DNA of 64,000 nt, taken from positions 57,530 to 121,529 of the forward strand of contig JANNJM010000054.1 of NCBI GenBank assembly GCA_031395645.1. The letters are read 5' to 3'. This DNA is from SHZI01 sp031395645. GTDB lineage: Bacteria; Pseudomonadota; Gammaproteobacteria; Steroidobacterales; GCA-2729495. Position 1 is the stretch's first letter. Each line of letters opens with the position of its first letter. The notes below the pieces were generated by a model. The model saw only the letters and a program-made list of their open reading frames with translations, did no database searches and was not told the DNA's origin. Below, piece after piece: positions 1-8,208 of this stretch. A program made the translations under genes and the position numbers.

Positions 1-932
1 GCCACCGCCAGATTCGCCGACGCCGTGTCGTAGAGCACGTCGAGGAGCACCCAGCGCAGGTTCTGCGCTGTGGGGGCCAGGCGCACCGCATCCTTAATGT
101 CCTGAGCCACCGCGGCGGCCCCACCCTGGTCTCCAGCCGTCCAGTACTGGTTGATGCCGGAGGCGCTGCGGATGATCTCGCTCGCCGCGTTGGCCGAGTA
201 CATGTAGTAGCGGTAGCGGAACGCGGCCGAGTCCACTGTCCAGCCCGGCACTACCGCGGCACATGCTGCAACGACTGCCGGATCCCGCGACGGATACAGG
301 CGACACCGGTCGTTATTGACCGTCGCCACGACGAAATTCTCGGAGGGCAGCTGGGAACCGAAGGCCTGGCCGAAGGCGGCGCTCTGCAGGCGGACCGTGC
401 CGCTGCTACCGTTATCGCAGACCGATGCCGGTGCAGGCCAGGCCTGATTGCCGCAGCCACCGAAGAAGGTGGCCGACGAACCGTTCTGGGGCGGGTTAGC
501 CGCTGGCCCGGTCAGTGGGTTGTCGAAGGCGGCCTGCACGGCGCCCTTGCCGGCGATGATCGTGAGCTCGTTCGTCGTGCCGTCGGTGCCGGAGCCGTTG
601 GAGACCGTGCTGGCCAGGACGCCCACGTTGTAGGTGCCGGGCGGCAGCGCCGGGCTGATGAGATTGCCGGCGAGTGTCCACGTGCCGTCCGCATTGTTGA
701 CGCCGGCATAGTTGTTACCCTGCACCGTCACCTGGATGGTCGCCGTCGGGTCGCTCACGGCACCTGTAAGGCGTGGTTTCGAGCTATAGGTGCTGACGAT
801 GTCCACCGTCACGACGGGCTGCGCTGCCTGAGCCTGCTGGCCGACCAGCGTCAGCAGCGCGAAGGCCCCGGCCAGTCTCCCTCCGGTGCCCGACACGATT
901 CGCTCGCGAACTAACAGCCGGGTGCGGTGCAT
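1..932 (-). CDS. Secreted Ig-like-domain protein, 3' end outside the window
   Basis: An open frame without stops runs from an ATG at 932 down to base 1 and leaves the window, so only about the first 310 residues are visible. The start gives an Arg-rich N-terminus followed by a hydrophobic stretch (LAGAFALLTLVG) and an AQA cleavage site near residue 36, so the product is exported. Residues about 38-125 look like a bacterial Ig-like beta-sandwich with a typical 'ADGTWTL' strand and a 'LPPGTYNVGV' strand. The rest is Gly/Ser/Asn-rich, then helical and Tyr-rich, and is not recognised. The start overlaps the end of the upstream gene by 22 bases, which suggests translational coupling in a surface-protein operon. 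A GTG at 896 is an alternative start but would remove much of the signal peptide. Function unknown. Confidence 0.75.
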   Translation of the reverse strand, partial: MHRTRLLVRERIVSGTGGRLAGAFALLTLVGQQAQAAQPVVTVDIVSTYSSKPRLTGAVSDPTATIQVTVQGNNYAGVNNADGTWTLAGNLISPALPPGTYNVGVLASTVSNGSGTDGTTNELTIIAGKGAVQAAFDNPLTGPAANPPQNGSSATFFGGCGNQAWPAPASVCDNGSSGTVRLQSAAFGQAFGSQLPSENFVVATVNNDRCRLYPSRDPAVVAACAAVVPGWTVDSAAFRYRYYMYSANAASEIIRSASGINQYWTAGDQGGAAAVAQDIKDAVRLAPTAQNLRWVLLDVLYDTASANLAV

Positions 933-1999
933 GGCGCCAAGGTCGTGTTGTTGAAAGGAATGGAGGCCGGCGGTTTCACTAGCACGAAGGTGCCGGTGAC
1001 ATTCGCGCTGCCGGTCTGCGTAAACTGCACGGCCTCGCCGGTACCGAAGATGCTCTCTGACATGTTCCCGGAAATTTTGCTAGCCAGGTCCACAGACGTG
1101 GCCGCCAGGGTGATGCGCCGATAGAGCGGCACCTTGAGCAGGGTGGCAGTACTGGCCACTGGAATCAGTGTCGTGGTGGCGGAGAAGCTGCTCGGGGTCA
1201 CCACCGAACTGGCCATCGCAATGTCGCCGGGCGGCAACCCCATGCTGCCGTCGCTCTTGATGACGACTCGGCTCTGGGTTCCGTTCTGGCCGATTTCCAG
1301 AGGAAAGCCGAAGATGAGGCCGTCCACGGAGATGCTCGCCTGCCACACGGCATCGTTGTCGTTGATGTAGACCGCGTGCTGCTGGGCGTAGCCGAGGGAA
1401 TACCCTGCGTCAGTGAGCAGGGTAACCTGCACGGTCCGGGTGTTGGCAGCCAGCAGGTCGTCCAGCGCATGAATGGCGAGCTCCGCGCTGACGCCGCTGA
1501 CGGCCAGCGGCTGCGGCGCGCTTCCACAGCTTCCACTGGGCGGGTCGTAGTCGGTGCCGCACACTGCCGTTCCCTGCAGCAGGTAGGACACGTTGCCGGT
1601 ATAGCCCGGCGCAATGGTGATCAGCAGGCGCGCGGTGTCACCTTCCGTCACCGTGGTTTGCGACTGGGTGAAATTGACTCCGTTTGGTCGCGCGCCCTGC
1701 GCACGAACGTAGATGACGAGATCGGCGACGTCCACGACGTTGTCGTTGTTGAGGTCCATCGATGAGAGGTCGCTGCTTGACAAGCCGCTGCCCACTCCCA
1801 TGATTACTGCACGCAGGTTCTGTTCCGTGACGACAGCCGGGAAGGTCGTGGCCAAGGCCGTAGCAAACCCAAGAATCGCCGAGGTGATGAGCGCGAACCT
1901 CGCCCCGCTCCTCAGGCGCTGCGACGCCCAGCGACCCGACCGGGCGGTCACGCTACGCGATTGCTTGCTGCCAACCTCTTCAGCTGTGAAACCGGGCAT
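911..1999 (-). CDS. Exported Calx-beta domain protein with a dockerin-like EF-hand
   Basis: About 362 residues from the ATG at 1999. The frame is open up to an ATG at 2062, but that start would overlap the preceding gene's end. After a basic leader comes a hydrophobic helix (ALITSAILGFATALA) that is probably the signal peptide. Next is a single calcium-loop segment, DLNNDNVVDVADLVIYV, resembling half of a type I dockerin. It is followed by a Calx-beta module of about 110 residues (starts near 'VNFTQSQ', ends 'VYINDND') with two Cys pairs. The C-terminal 140 residues are Ser/Thr-rich and unrecognised, ending with a Cys pair. The gene belongs to the minus-strand cluster of surface proteins. A role in adhesion or protein display is inferred from the modules only. 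Confidence 0.7.
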   Translation of the reverse strand: MPGFTAEEVGSKQSRSVTARSGRWASQRLRSGARFALITSAILGFATALATTFPAVVTEQNLRAVIMGVGSGLSSSDLSSMDLNNDNVVDVADLVIYVRAQGARPNGVNFTQSQTTVTEGDTARLLITIAPGYTGNVSYLLQGTAVCGTDYDPPSGSCGSAPQPLAVSGVSAELAIHALDDLLAANTRTVQVTLLTDAGYSLGYAQQHAVYINDNDAVWQASISVDGLIFGFPLEIGQNGTQSRVVIKSDGSMGLPPGDIAMASSVVTPSSFSATTTLIPVASTATLLKVPLYRRITLAATSVDLASKISGNMSESIFGTGEAVQFTQTGSANVTGTFVLVKPPASIPFNNTTLAPCTAPGC

Positions 2000-2021
2000 G
2001 ATATCGATCACCACGTTGAAC

Positions 2022-3227
2022 TCAGTCTTTCCAACCTGCGATTGGGATCCTGACCCAGCCACCCATATCGATACGCGCGTATGCCAAGCTGTTGCTGCCC
2101 GAACCCCAGGTGCAGCCGTTCGAAGTGTTGAGGAACCCGCTAAAAGACAAATGCGTCGCGTCTACGGCATAAAAACCCCCTCGGACGATACCGTTGCACA
2201 CTGATGGCACTAAGTTGTTCCCTACCGTGCCCGCGCCCAACCAATCGGCGTTGTTCGGAGTCACGGGCAAAGCTGGCAGGAACGGAATCCTCGTTGTGTC
2301 GATGCTAAGACCCTGAGGCAACGCAATCATGTACTCCCCACTGCCTGGTGTACCGGTGCCATTCTGCGTGTACCGGATCTGCGTGAGCGCGTATGAGCCG
2401 TCCCGGCTCCAGCGGATAAAGTCGACAACAATTGCTCCCTTTGTAGGGGCCGTAGTGGTAGCGGTGATCGTGAGCGGCTGATCCGGGGAACAGCAAACGG
2501 GGGTTCTTGCGTAGTGATCCAGCAACTTCCATTCGGCGCCGTTGCGGACGATCCGGTAGGTCTCGTTTGGCGTGTGCAGCTTCCAGTCCGATGCCCCGTC
2601 GATTGTGCCGAGGATTGTGATCGGGTTGGCCAGCGCGGTGGCCATGTTGCTGTCCGTCCGCTTGATCGTTATGGCCTTCTCGCCGTAACGCGGAGACGAC
2701 GGGATGACCGGGGATGGCAACGTGATTGTGAAAGCCCCGGAGCTGCCATCGACGAAGACCACATCCTCAGTGCCAAGTAACGTGTAGCTCGCCGTCTTCG
2801 TGACGGTCGTGAATGAGGCCTTATCCGCGAACTCCGCGTTCTGCGCCGTCACCGCGTAAGGCGCACTCAGGATCTGCTGGCGTGGCGTCAGAGCTGTGCC
2901 ATTGACGACGATTTCGAGCCAAGCGGTGCCTGTTTGTCCGAATGCCGTTGCGACGCTTCTGCTCGTGGCATCGTTACCGAGAATTACGTTGAAGTAGCCG
3001 TTTACCAGCGGCGTGCCGGGGAAAGTCTGCGGCCCCCACACGGGACTGCCGCCACTTTGCCCCGTGTAAATGTTGAAAGTCAGAGTCGGGGTGCCGGTCT
3101 GCGGCTGTCCCACGGCATCGGTGAGGCGGCCCTGGTAGTTGATCAAGTTCGGTACTGCCTGCACGCGACTGACAGCCGATAGACCAACGACGGCGAGAAT
3201 GAGAAGGCCTCTAGTGACTCGCTTCAT
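2022..3227 (-). CDS. Secreted 'INYQGRL' family protein, paralogue A
   Basis: 401 residues with a clear signal peptide (KRVTRGLLILAVVGLSAVSRVQA). The N-terminal half carries the block 'NLINYQGRLTDAVGQPQTGT' and 'SAPYAVTAQNA', seen in many uncharacterised secreted bacterial proteins. The C-terminal half is beta-rich and ends 'GGWVRIPIAGWKD', reminiscent of tail-fibre or jelly-roll domains. The next gene upstream (3316-4494) is a clear paralogue over its whole length: near-identical N-terminal third, looser C-terminal half. The 88-base gap between them contains a fragment of a third C-terminal domain. No catalytic motif is visible. The product may be a surface structural protein; the function is unknown. 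Confidence 0.75.
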   Translation of the reverse strand: MKRVTRGLLILAVVGLSAVSRVQAVPNLINYQGRLTDAVGQPQTGTPTLTFNIYTGQSGGSPVWGPQTFPGTPLVNGYFNVILGNDATSRSVATAFGQTGTAWLEIVVNGTALTPRQQILSAPYAVTAQNAEFADKASFTTVTKTASYTLLGTEDVVFVDGSSGAFTITLPSPVIPSSPRYGEKAITIKRTDSNMATALANPITILGTIDGASDWKLHTPNETYRIVRNGAEWKLLDHYARTPVCCSPDQPLTITATTTAPTKGAIVVDFIRWSRDGSYALTQIRYTQNGTGTPGSGEYMIALPQGLSIDTTRIPFLPALPVTPNNADWLGAGTVGNNLVPSVCNGIVRGGFYAVDATHLSFSGFLNTSNGCTWGSGSNSLAYARIDMGGWVRIPIAGWKD

Positions 3228-3313
3228 GTATACAAAACCCTGTTTGCGCCAACATTAAGACCGACGGGCAGTGCGATCATGAAAGATCCACTGTCGGCTG
3301 CCCCAGTGCTGCT
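3227..3313 (-). pseudogene. Relic of a third 'INYQGRL' paralogue (C-terminal fragment)
   Basis: Directly after the stop of the 3316-4494 gene, in a different frame, 29 codons read SSTGAADSGSFMIALPVGL and onward to 'NVGANRVLYT'. This aligns with 'GTPGSGEYMIALPQGLSID' of the downstream paralogue and 'GGNGSYAVSLPAGLSID' of the upstream one. There is no start codon or flanking domain, and the frame ends at 3224 over the start codon of the next gene. It looks like the leftover of unequal recombination in a tandem array. Confidence 0.6.
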
Positions 3314-3315
3314 AC

Positions 3316-4494
3316 TCAATCTTTCCAACCTATGATTGGAACTCTCACCCAGCCAATTGCGTTGACCTGTCCATTTCCAAGGTGGTTCGCTGACGTCGAT
3401 CCAATGCCCCACGTGTAATAGAACGTACCACCATAGATACCCGTCACAGCAAACGAAGTCGCGCTATACGGATACGCGCGGGCTATGAAGCCGCCTCCAG
3501 AATTTGCGGTGATGCCTACAGTAGAATCCAGCGTGTAGGCATTTGCGATGGTAGGGTCAGTGCCGGCGTAAATGGGGGCTCTGGCGGTATCAATACTGAG
3601 CCCCGCCGGAAGCGAGACAGCGTACGAGCCGTTTCCGCCTGTGCCAGCAGCAACCTGCACGTAGCGAAAACTCAATAGCGCGAGTGACCCCTCCCGCTTC
3701 CACGTGATGGAGTCCGCAGTCGTAAACCCTTTGGTGGGGCTTATTGACGTAGCGGTGATCGTCATCGGGCCATCAAGGGCAAACGGCGTGCGCGTATTGT
3801 GTTCCAGCAGTTTCCACTCCGCACCGTCCCGAACAATCCGGTACGTTTCGCCCTTCGTGTGCAGCTTCCAGTCCAAAGCACCATCAATTGTGCCGGCGAT
3901 CGCGATCACATTGGCCAGCGTGTTGTCGGTGCGCTTGATGATGATCGACTTCTCGCCGTAAAACGGCGCCCCTGCCGTGATCGTCGCTGACGGCAGCGTC
4001 AGCGTGAAAGCGCCCGAACTGCCGTTCACGAAAACCACGTCCTCATTGCCGGTCATCGTGTAGCCAGAGGTCTTGGTAATCATCGTAAACGCAGTTTTGT
4101 CCGCGTTCTGTGCTGTCACTGCGTAAGGCGCGCTAAGGACCTGCTGGCGCGGGGTCAACGCCGTGCCATTGACGACGATTTCCAGCCACGCATTGCTCGG
4201 CTGGGCGAACGCAGTCGCGACGCTGCGGCTGGTCGTATCGTTGCCCAGGATCACGTTGAAGTAGCCGCTGACCAGCGGTGTACCGTTGAAGGTCTGTGGG
4301 CCCCAGACCAGATTGCCCAGGCTCTGCGCGTCGAAAATATTGAACGTCAGATTCTTGGTGCCAGTCTGCGGCTGGCCAACCGCATCGGTCAGGCGGCCCT
4401 GGTAGTTGATTAGATTGGGTGCGGCCTGCACACGAGCGACGATCGCAAGGCTAATGGCTGCCAGAACGACCACGACTTTCACGATTGTTTTCAT
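3316..4494 (-). CDS. Secreted 'INYQGRL' family protein, paralogue B
   Basis: 392 residues; signal peptide 'KTIVKVVVVLAAISLAIVARVQA'. It has the same architecture as the 2022-3227 product: conserved N-terminal block ('NLINYQGRLTDAVGQPQTGT', 'VNGTALTPRQQVLSAPYA'), a middle beta region ('GSSGAFTLTLPSATI', 'GAEWKLLEHNTRTPF') and a C-terminal domain ending 'GWVRVPIIGWKD'. Identity between the two copies is very high in the first 120 residues and drops in the C-terminal half. This suggests gene duplication followed by divergence of the exposed part. The gene follows the cohesin/dockerin gene at 4549-6282 in the same direction with a 54-base gap. No function can be assigned. Confidence 0.75.
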   Translation of the reverse strand: MKTIVKVVVVLAAISLAIVARVQAAPNLINYQGRLTDAVGQPQTGTKNLTFNIFDAQSLGNLVWGPQTFNGTPLVSGYFNVILGNDTTSRSVATAFAQPSNAWLEIVVNGTALTPRQQVLSAPYAVTAQNADKTAFTMITKTSGYTMTGNEDVVFVNGSSGAFTLTLPSATITAGAPFYGEKSIIIKRTDNTLANVIAIAGTIDGALDWKLHTKGETYRIVRDGAEWKLLEHNTRTPFALDGPMTITATSISPTKGFTTADSITWKREGSLALLSFRYVQVAAGTGGNGSYAVSLPAGLSIDTARAPIYAGTDPTIANAYTLDSTVGITANSGGGFIARAYPYSATSFAVTGIYGGTFYYTWGIGSTSANHLGNGQVNAIGWVRVPIIGWKD

Positions 4495-4548
4495 CTACGG
4501 TCCAGACTCATCAAATCTGTTTCTTCTTGGTTCGACTCGGTGGAATTA

Positions 4549-6282
4549 CTACTTCAGCCCGCTCGGACCAGGCGCGGTATTCAGCGCATTGCGCAAGAGG
4601 CCGAAGTCCGCCGTGGTCACCGTCCCACTACCATTCAGGTCGGCATCGGCCGCCAGGGCGCTTGACCCCGCACTCTGATTGAGCATGGAGCGCAACAACC
4701 CGAAGTCCGCCGTCGTCACCGTGCCGCTGTTGTTCAGATCCGCATCGCAGACGTTGCCGTAGTAGTCGCCGTTGCTGTCCCGCTGGTTGGTGTTGGCCAC
4801 CAGTGTGCAGTTGTCAAAGCCATCCAGCTGGGTGTCAGCGTCGGTGTCGGCAACCAGGGGGTTACTCTCCCGGGCACTCACCAGACCGTCCAGGTTCACG
4901 TCCTCGTAGAGGTCCGCCAGCCCGTCCGCATCCCGGTCCTTCAGCAGCTCAATCAGGTCGAAGTGGCTGAACACGTAACCGCCATCAGTGTTGCAGCTCT
5001 CGGCAGCCAGGAACGGCCGTAGCCCCACCGCGCCTACGGCCGCGTTGATCACCTGGAACTGCAGGATCTTGTTGACGAAGACCCAGTAGTTGCCGGCCTT
5101 CTTCACCAGGCGGATCTCCACGTCCGTGTTGGCGTAGGTCTTGGCAATGGCTGCCGGCGTGACCGTCTCGACACCGGCGGCCCAGGAGCGCAGCCGCAGC
5201 GTCGGCGTGCCGCTGTTGTTGAACTGCAGTTCCAGCCGGTTGTTCAGGTCGGTGTTCTGCATGAGTCCCACCGAGGTCTTGCCCAGGCCCTCCGGCTTGA
5301 TCAGGGTGCGGACCACCGTGTCGGCCGTGTCCACCGTGGCGATGCTCTGCAGGAAGACGCCGTGGCAAGCGCTCACCGGCTGTTGCACGCTGGCGTCGAG
5401 CAGCGTGCCGCTTTCGAAGAAGGTGTAGAGCGCCCCGGGGCTGGTCGCTCCCAAATACCAGCGGTCCTCGTACTGCGCATCATCGAAGCGGTCGCGGAAC
5501 AGCACGTAGCTGATGCCGCCGGCGCCCTCCGGGCGGCTCAGGTTGTCTTTCGGCTTGGTGCCCGTCTTGTACTCGTCCCGGTTGGCGACGCCGTCACCGT
5601 CCGGGTCGCCGCTGCCGCCATTGACGCCGATCGAGCCCAGGGGGTCCAGATTGTTGGCGAGTTCCCAGCGGTCCGGCAGCGTGTCCGCATCAAAATCCGA
5701 GGTACTCGAGTAGACCAGGAAGTTCTGCCCCGTCGTTGTGTGCGGCAAGGAGACGCTGCCGTCGTTGTTCGACAGCGCGTGGCGCGAGTTGACCAGCAAG
5801 TTGGCATTGGTCAGGGCAAAGTCCACCGGGAAGTAGCCGGTGCTGGCGTTGCCCGCCACCTGCAGATTCAGGACGACCAACTGGCCGGACGCGCTGAAGG
5901 TGGTCGTACCGGAATAGGCCAGGACCTTCAGGTTCTGGCCATTTACGTCGTACGACACAGTGAAACCACCGGCCGTGGTCAGCAACGTGCCCGGGTTGAC
6001 CCCCAGCACCGAGATGCCCGCCGGCAGCACGATGTGCGCGTTGAAGCCGCCGGAGACCGGGGCATTGGCAATGTTCAGGGTGAGGCTGGTCGGTGCGCCC
6101 TTCAGACCGGTGGCGGCCTGCAGGGAAAGCACGGCTTGCGCGTGGGCGCTGGTCAGGGCGAGGAGATTCAGCAGTGCGAGGCCGAGAGCAAACGATCTCG
6201 CCGATGCCCACTGGCCCGTGAAAACGTTGAGCCAGCTCAAGCCGCGAGCATCGTTACGCGTTATGTAATCCCGTGTCGCCAA
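4549..6282 (-). CDS. Secreted modular protein: cohesin-like, TSP3, lectin-like and dockerin-like repeats
   Basis: 577 residues starting with TTG at 6282; no in-frame ATG gives a full signal peptide. A hydrophobic segment (ALGLALLNLLALTSAHAQA) ends near residue 49. Residues about 50-180 resemble a cohesin fold ('TSLTLNIANAPVSGGFNAHI'). Residues about 195-235 carry Asp-rich thrombospondin type 3 loops ('DFDADTLPDRWEL', 'DPDGDGVANRDEY'). Residues about 245-440 look like a concanavalin/LamG-type sandwich. The end has more Ca-loops and two dockerin-like repeats (DLNNSGTVTTADFGLLRSM and DLNGSGTVTTADFGLLRNA). Both halves of a cohesin-dockerin pair on one chain could allow self-assembly, which is inference. 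It is the most upstream gene of the surface-protein cluster. Confidence 0.7.
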   Translation of the reverse strand: MATRDYITRNDARGLSWLNVFTGQWASARSFALGLALLNLLALTSAHAQAVLSLQAATGLKGAPTSLTLNIANAPVSGGFNAHIVLPAGISVLGVNPGTLLTTAGGFTVSYDVNGQNLKVLAYSGTTTFSASGQLVVLNLQVAGNASTGYFPVDFALTNANLLVNSRHALSNNDGSVSLPHTTTGQNFLVYSSTSDFDADTLPDRWELANNLDPLGSIGVNGGSGDPDGDGVANRDEYKTGTKPKDNLSRPEGAGGISYVLFRDRFDDAQYEDRWYLGATSPGALYTFFESGTLLDASVQQPVSACHGVFLQSIATVDTADTVVRTLIKPEGLGKTSVGLMQNTDLNNRLELQFNNSGTPTLRLRSWAAGVETVTPAAIAKTYANTDVEIRLVKKAGNYWVFVNKILQFQVINAAVGAVGLRPFLAAESCNTDGGYVFSHFDLIELLKDRDADGLADLYEDVNLDGLVSARESNPLVADTDADTQLDGFDNCTLVANTNQRDSNGDYYGNVCDADLNNSGTVTTADFGLLRSMLNQSAGSSALAADADLNGSGTVTTADFGLLRNALNTAPGPSGLK

Positions 6283-6607
6283 GCCCAGACCGACCCTTCA
6301 TTCTTCATTCTTGGGTCGGATCTTGCCCCCACAGCTCGATCCGTCTCGCGACCGACAGTAACACAACAAATGCTGCAGGCAACCATCAGGCGTGAATAAC
6401 TCGCAACCCCACCGAGGTGCTCGACAGGAATTGTCGGCGACGTTTACATAGAACGGCGCTGAATTCTCCCAAGGGGTCCTCAGCCGTGGGAACTCCTCCG
6501 GCGCATGACTGCGAGCGGCGGCCTGCAGTCCGGTGCTCGATGAGTTGGACTGGGATTCCGCCTCTATATATAGACTCGCCTCCGTCGCTCCCCGCCAACC
6601 TAATCCC
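6283..6607. other. Intergenic leader region with hairpin and AT-rich palindrome
   Basis: No convincing gene lies in these 325 bases. Just upstream of the TTG start at 6282 is an inverted repeat, CCGACCC at 6290-6296 and GGGTCGG at 6313-6319, with a 16-base loop that reads AAGAATGAAGAATGAA on the minus strand. This purine-rich loop could act as a ribosome-binding or regulatory element. At 6563-6574 is a perfect palindrome, TCTATATATAGA, unusually AT-rich for this DNA and a plausible minus-strand -10 region. Confidence 0.4.
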
Positions 6608-7360
6608 CTAGCCACCCTCAAGACTGAAGTCGACCTTGAAGTCAACGTTTGCTCGCGGGGTACCGAGCCGCGTACCCGTGACCTGCACGCCGAGATGCTT
6701 CCCAAACACCAGTGTCATCACAGTCTTGTCCGGGTTCGAGTGACCGCTCAGCGTCGCATCGCCAAGGGCCGCCACCTTGTCGACGTGGACTTTCACGGCG
6801 GACATCGACTGACCGCCGTGTTCCGGCCATACACGCATGTTGCGCATCTCTACCACGCGTTCCCCGGCACGCCGAATCAAGGCGTGCGCTACTGACAACG
6901 GCGGCAGCTCCCGCGGCGCAACCGCGGCCCAGTCCAGCAGCAGATCGACGGCCGGCTGGTCCATGCCCACCACGCGACTCAGGTCGCCGAGTGTGTTCAT
7001 CGTCACCCGGCGATGTTGCGCGCGCAGATTGATGTCGATCTCCGCGCACGAGACTGCGCGCGCCTCTCTGCCGTCAATCTCCACCTCAAGCGGCGCTGCG
7101 AAGCGGATCGACGCGAGTGGGCCAGTCGAAGACGTACAACGCATCGGCGCAAGTTGCACCGTCTCTGGTGACCACGACGCCGGTATCTGCACGGCCACGG
7201 TATCGCAATCCAGACCCGCCTTCAGCAGGGCACGCGCCGCAAAGAAGGACGCCAGCGGATCCCGGAAGGCGAACGCGGCCCCGAGCAACGCCACGACCAC
7301 GCCGCCAGCGACAGCGAGCCCGATGGCGACCCGCCTGGCCGCGAGCTTCCCGTTCGTCAT
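6608..7360 (-). CDS. Membrane-anchored protein of unknown function
   Basis: 250 residues. One N-terminal transmembrane helix ('AIGLAVAGGVVVALLGAAFAF', residues about 12-32) is followed by a soluble region likely in the periplasm. This region has two Cys ('LDCDTVAV', 'PMRCTSSTG') and alternating beta strands such as 'LEVEIDGREARAV' and 'VKVHVDKVAALGDA', and ends 'NVDFKVDFSLEGG'. The pattern of repeated amphipathic strands recalls AsmA/DUF748-like lipid-transfer or membrane-scaffold proteins, but I recognise no specific family. It is transcribed away from the toxin-antitoxin pair with about 240 bases between them. Confidence 0.6.
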   Translation of the reverse strand: MTNGKLAARRVAIGLAVAGGVVVALLGAAFAFRDPLASFFAARALLKAGLDCDTVAVQIPASWSPETVQLAPMRCTSSTGPLASIRFAAPLEVEIDGREARAVSCAEIDINLRAQHRRVTMNTLGDLSRVVGMDQPAVDLLLDWAAVAPRELPPLSVAHALIRRAGERVVEMRNMRVWPEHGGQSMSAVKVHVDKVAALGDATLSGHSNPDKTVMTLVFGKHLGVQVTGTRLGTPRANVDFKVDFSLEGG

Positions 7361-7604
7361 GTCGTTCTCGGGGGGTGCACGTCTTTGCTGTAATCCCTGA
7401 TCAGTGCGCGGGACATGCGGGGCGCATTGTCGCCGCGACTACAGCGTGCCCACCGTGTCGCCAGTCTTCTGTGCGACGGCGTACATAACATCGGAACCGG
7501 CAACCAGTCCGATACCCTTCACAATCCGCAGTTTTGCGACTGGACGAAGGGCTGTTCCGGGACATAGACTGTGCATCGCACTTGCAATACACGGAGAACC
7601 CTGC

Positions 7605-7877
7605 ATGAAAACCACTACGATCCCACCGGTGCGGGTCTCGGCCGAACTTCGGCGAGAGGCGGAAGCGGTCCTCCACGACGGCGAGACCTTGTCGGGCTTC
7701 ATGCTTGAATCCCTCCAGGGAAATATTGCACGCCGGCGGGATCAGCAGGCCTTCCTGCAACGCGGACTCAAGAGCGCCGCAAACGCGCGACGAACCGGCC
7801 GTTACACAAGCGCCGACGACGTCCTGGATAGACTCTCGGTCCGCCTGAAAAAGGCCACCGCCAGATCACGTCGCTGA
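7605..7877 (+). CDS. Antitoxin of a ParE-type module (YlcI/YnfO-like)
   Basis: 90 residues from the ATG at 7605, preceded by ACGGAG at the right distance. The protein begins with a short ribbon-like strand ('TTIPPVRVSAELRREAEAVL') typical of small DNA-binding antitoxins, then a helix with 'GETLSGFMLESLQGNIARR'. Its C-terminal tail 'GRYTSADDVLDRLSVRL' resembles the toxin-binding segment of ParD/YlcI-type antitoxins. The toxin gene follows after 7 bases, so the two form an operon. It is expected to neutralise the toxin and repress its own promoter, as is usual for the family. Confidence 0.8.
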   Translation: MKTTTIPPVRVSAELRREAEAVLHDGETLSGFMLESLQGNIARRRDQQAFLQRGLKSAANARRTGRYTSADDVLDRLSVRLKKATARSRR

Positions 7878-7884
7878 ACCCGCA

Positions 7885-8187
7885 GTGAGCCGCTGGAATG
7901 TGCGCTTCACAGCGGAAGCGCAGGCTGATCTGGAGCGCCTATACGCGTTCCTGTTGACGAAGGACCCGGCAGCCGCCCGACGCGCGCTGATGGCGATCCG
8001 TCGCGGCATAGGCTTATTGCGGTTTTCCCCCTATTCATGTCGAAAGATCACGTCGGAACTGCCTCGTCACCGGGAATTGCTGGTTCCATTCGGCAGTGCC
8101 GGCTACGTCGTCCTGATCGAGATCGAACCGCCCGGAACGGTGACGATTCTGGCTGCCCGGCATCAGCGTGAGGATGACTATCACTGA
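7885..8187 (+). CDS. RelE/ParE-family toxin
   Basis: 100 residues with a GTG start at 7885. The fold signature is clear: N-terminal strand 'WNVRFTAEAQADLERLYAFL', two helices, then 'IGLLRFSPYSCRKI' and terminal strands 'RELLVPFGSAGYVVLIEI' and 'TVTILAARHQREDDYH'. The last motif is the usual ParE C-terminus. Family members poison DNA gyrase (ParE) or cleave mRNA on the ribosome (RelE). The absence of a strongly basic catalytic patch and the 'ARHQREDDY' ending favour ParE. The gene converges on the acylase gene 21 bases downstream. Confidence 0.85.
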   Translation: MSRWNVRFTAEAQADLERLYAFLLTKDPAAARRALMAIRRGIGLLRFSPYSCRKITSELPRHRELLVPFGSAGYVVLIEIEPPGTVTILAARHQREDDYH

Positions 8188-8208
8188 GCTACGGCACTCC
8201 GGTACGCC

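Noticed and set aside
5362..6399. A 345-codon plus-strand frame opposite the cohesin-dockerin gene
   Set aside because: Its composition is Arg/Gln/Val-rich without structure, and it covers a well-supported gene.
6298..6705. A 135-codon minus-strand frame before the cohesin-dockerin gene
   Set aside because: It overlaps the 3' end of the membrane-anchored gene, is Arg/Ser-rich and lacks a start signal, so the region is treated as a leader.
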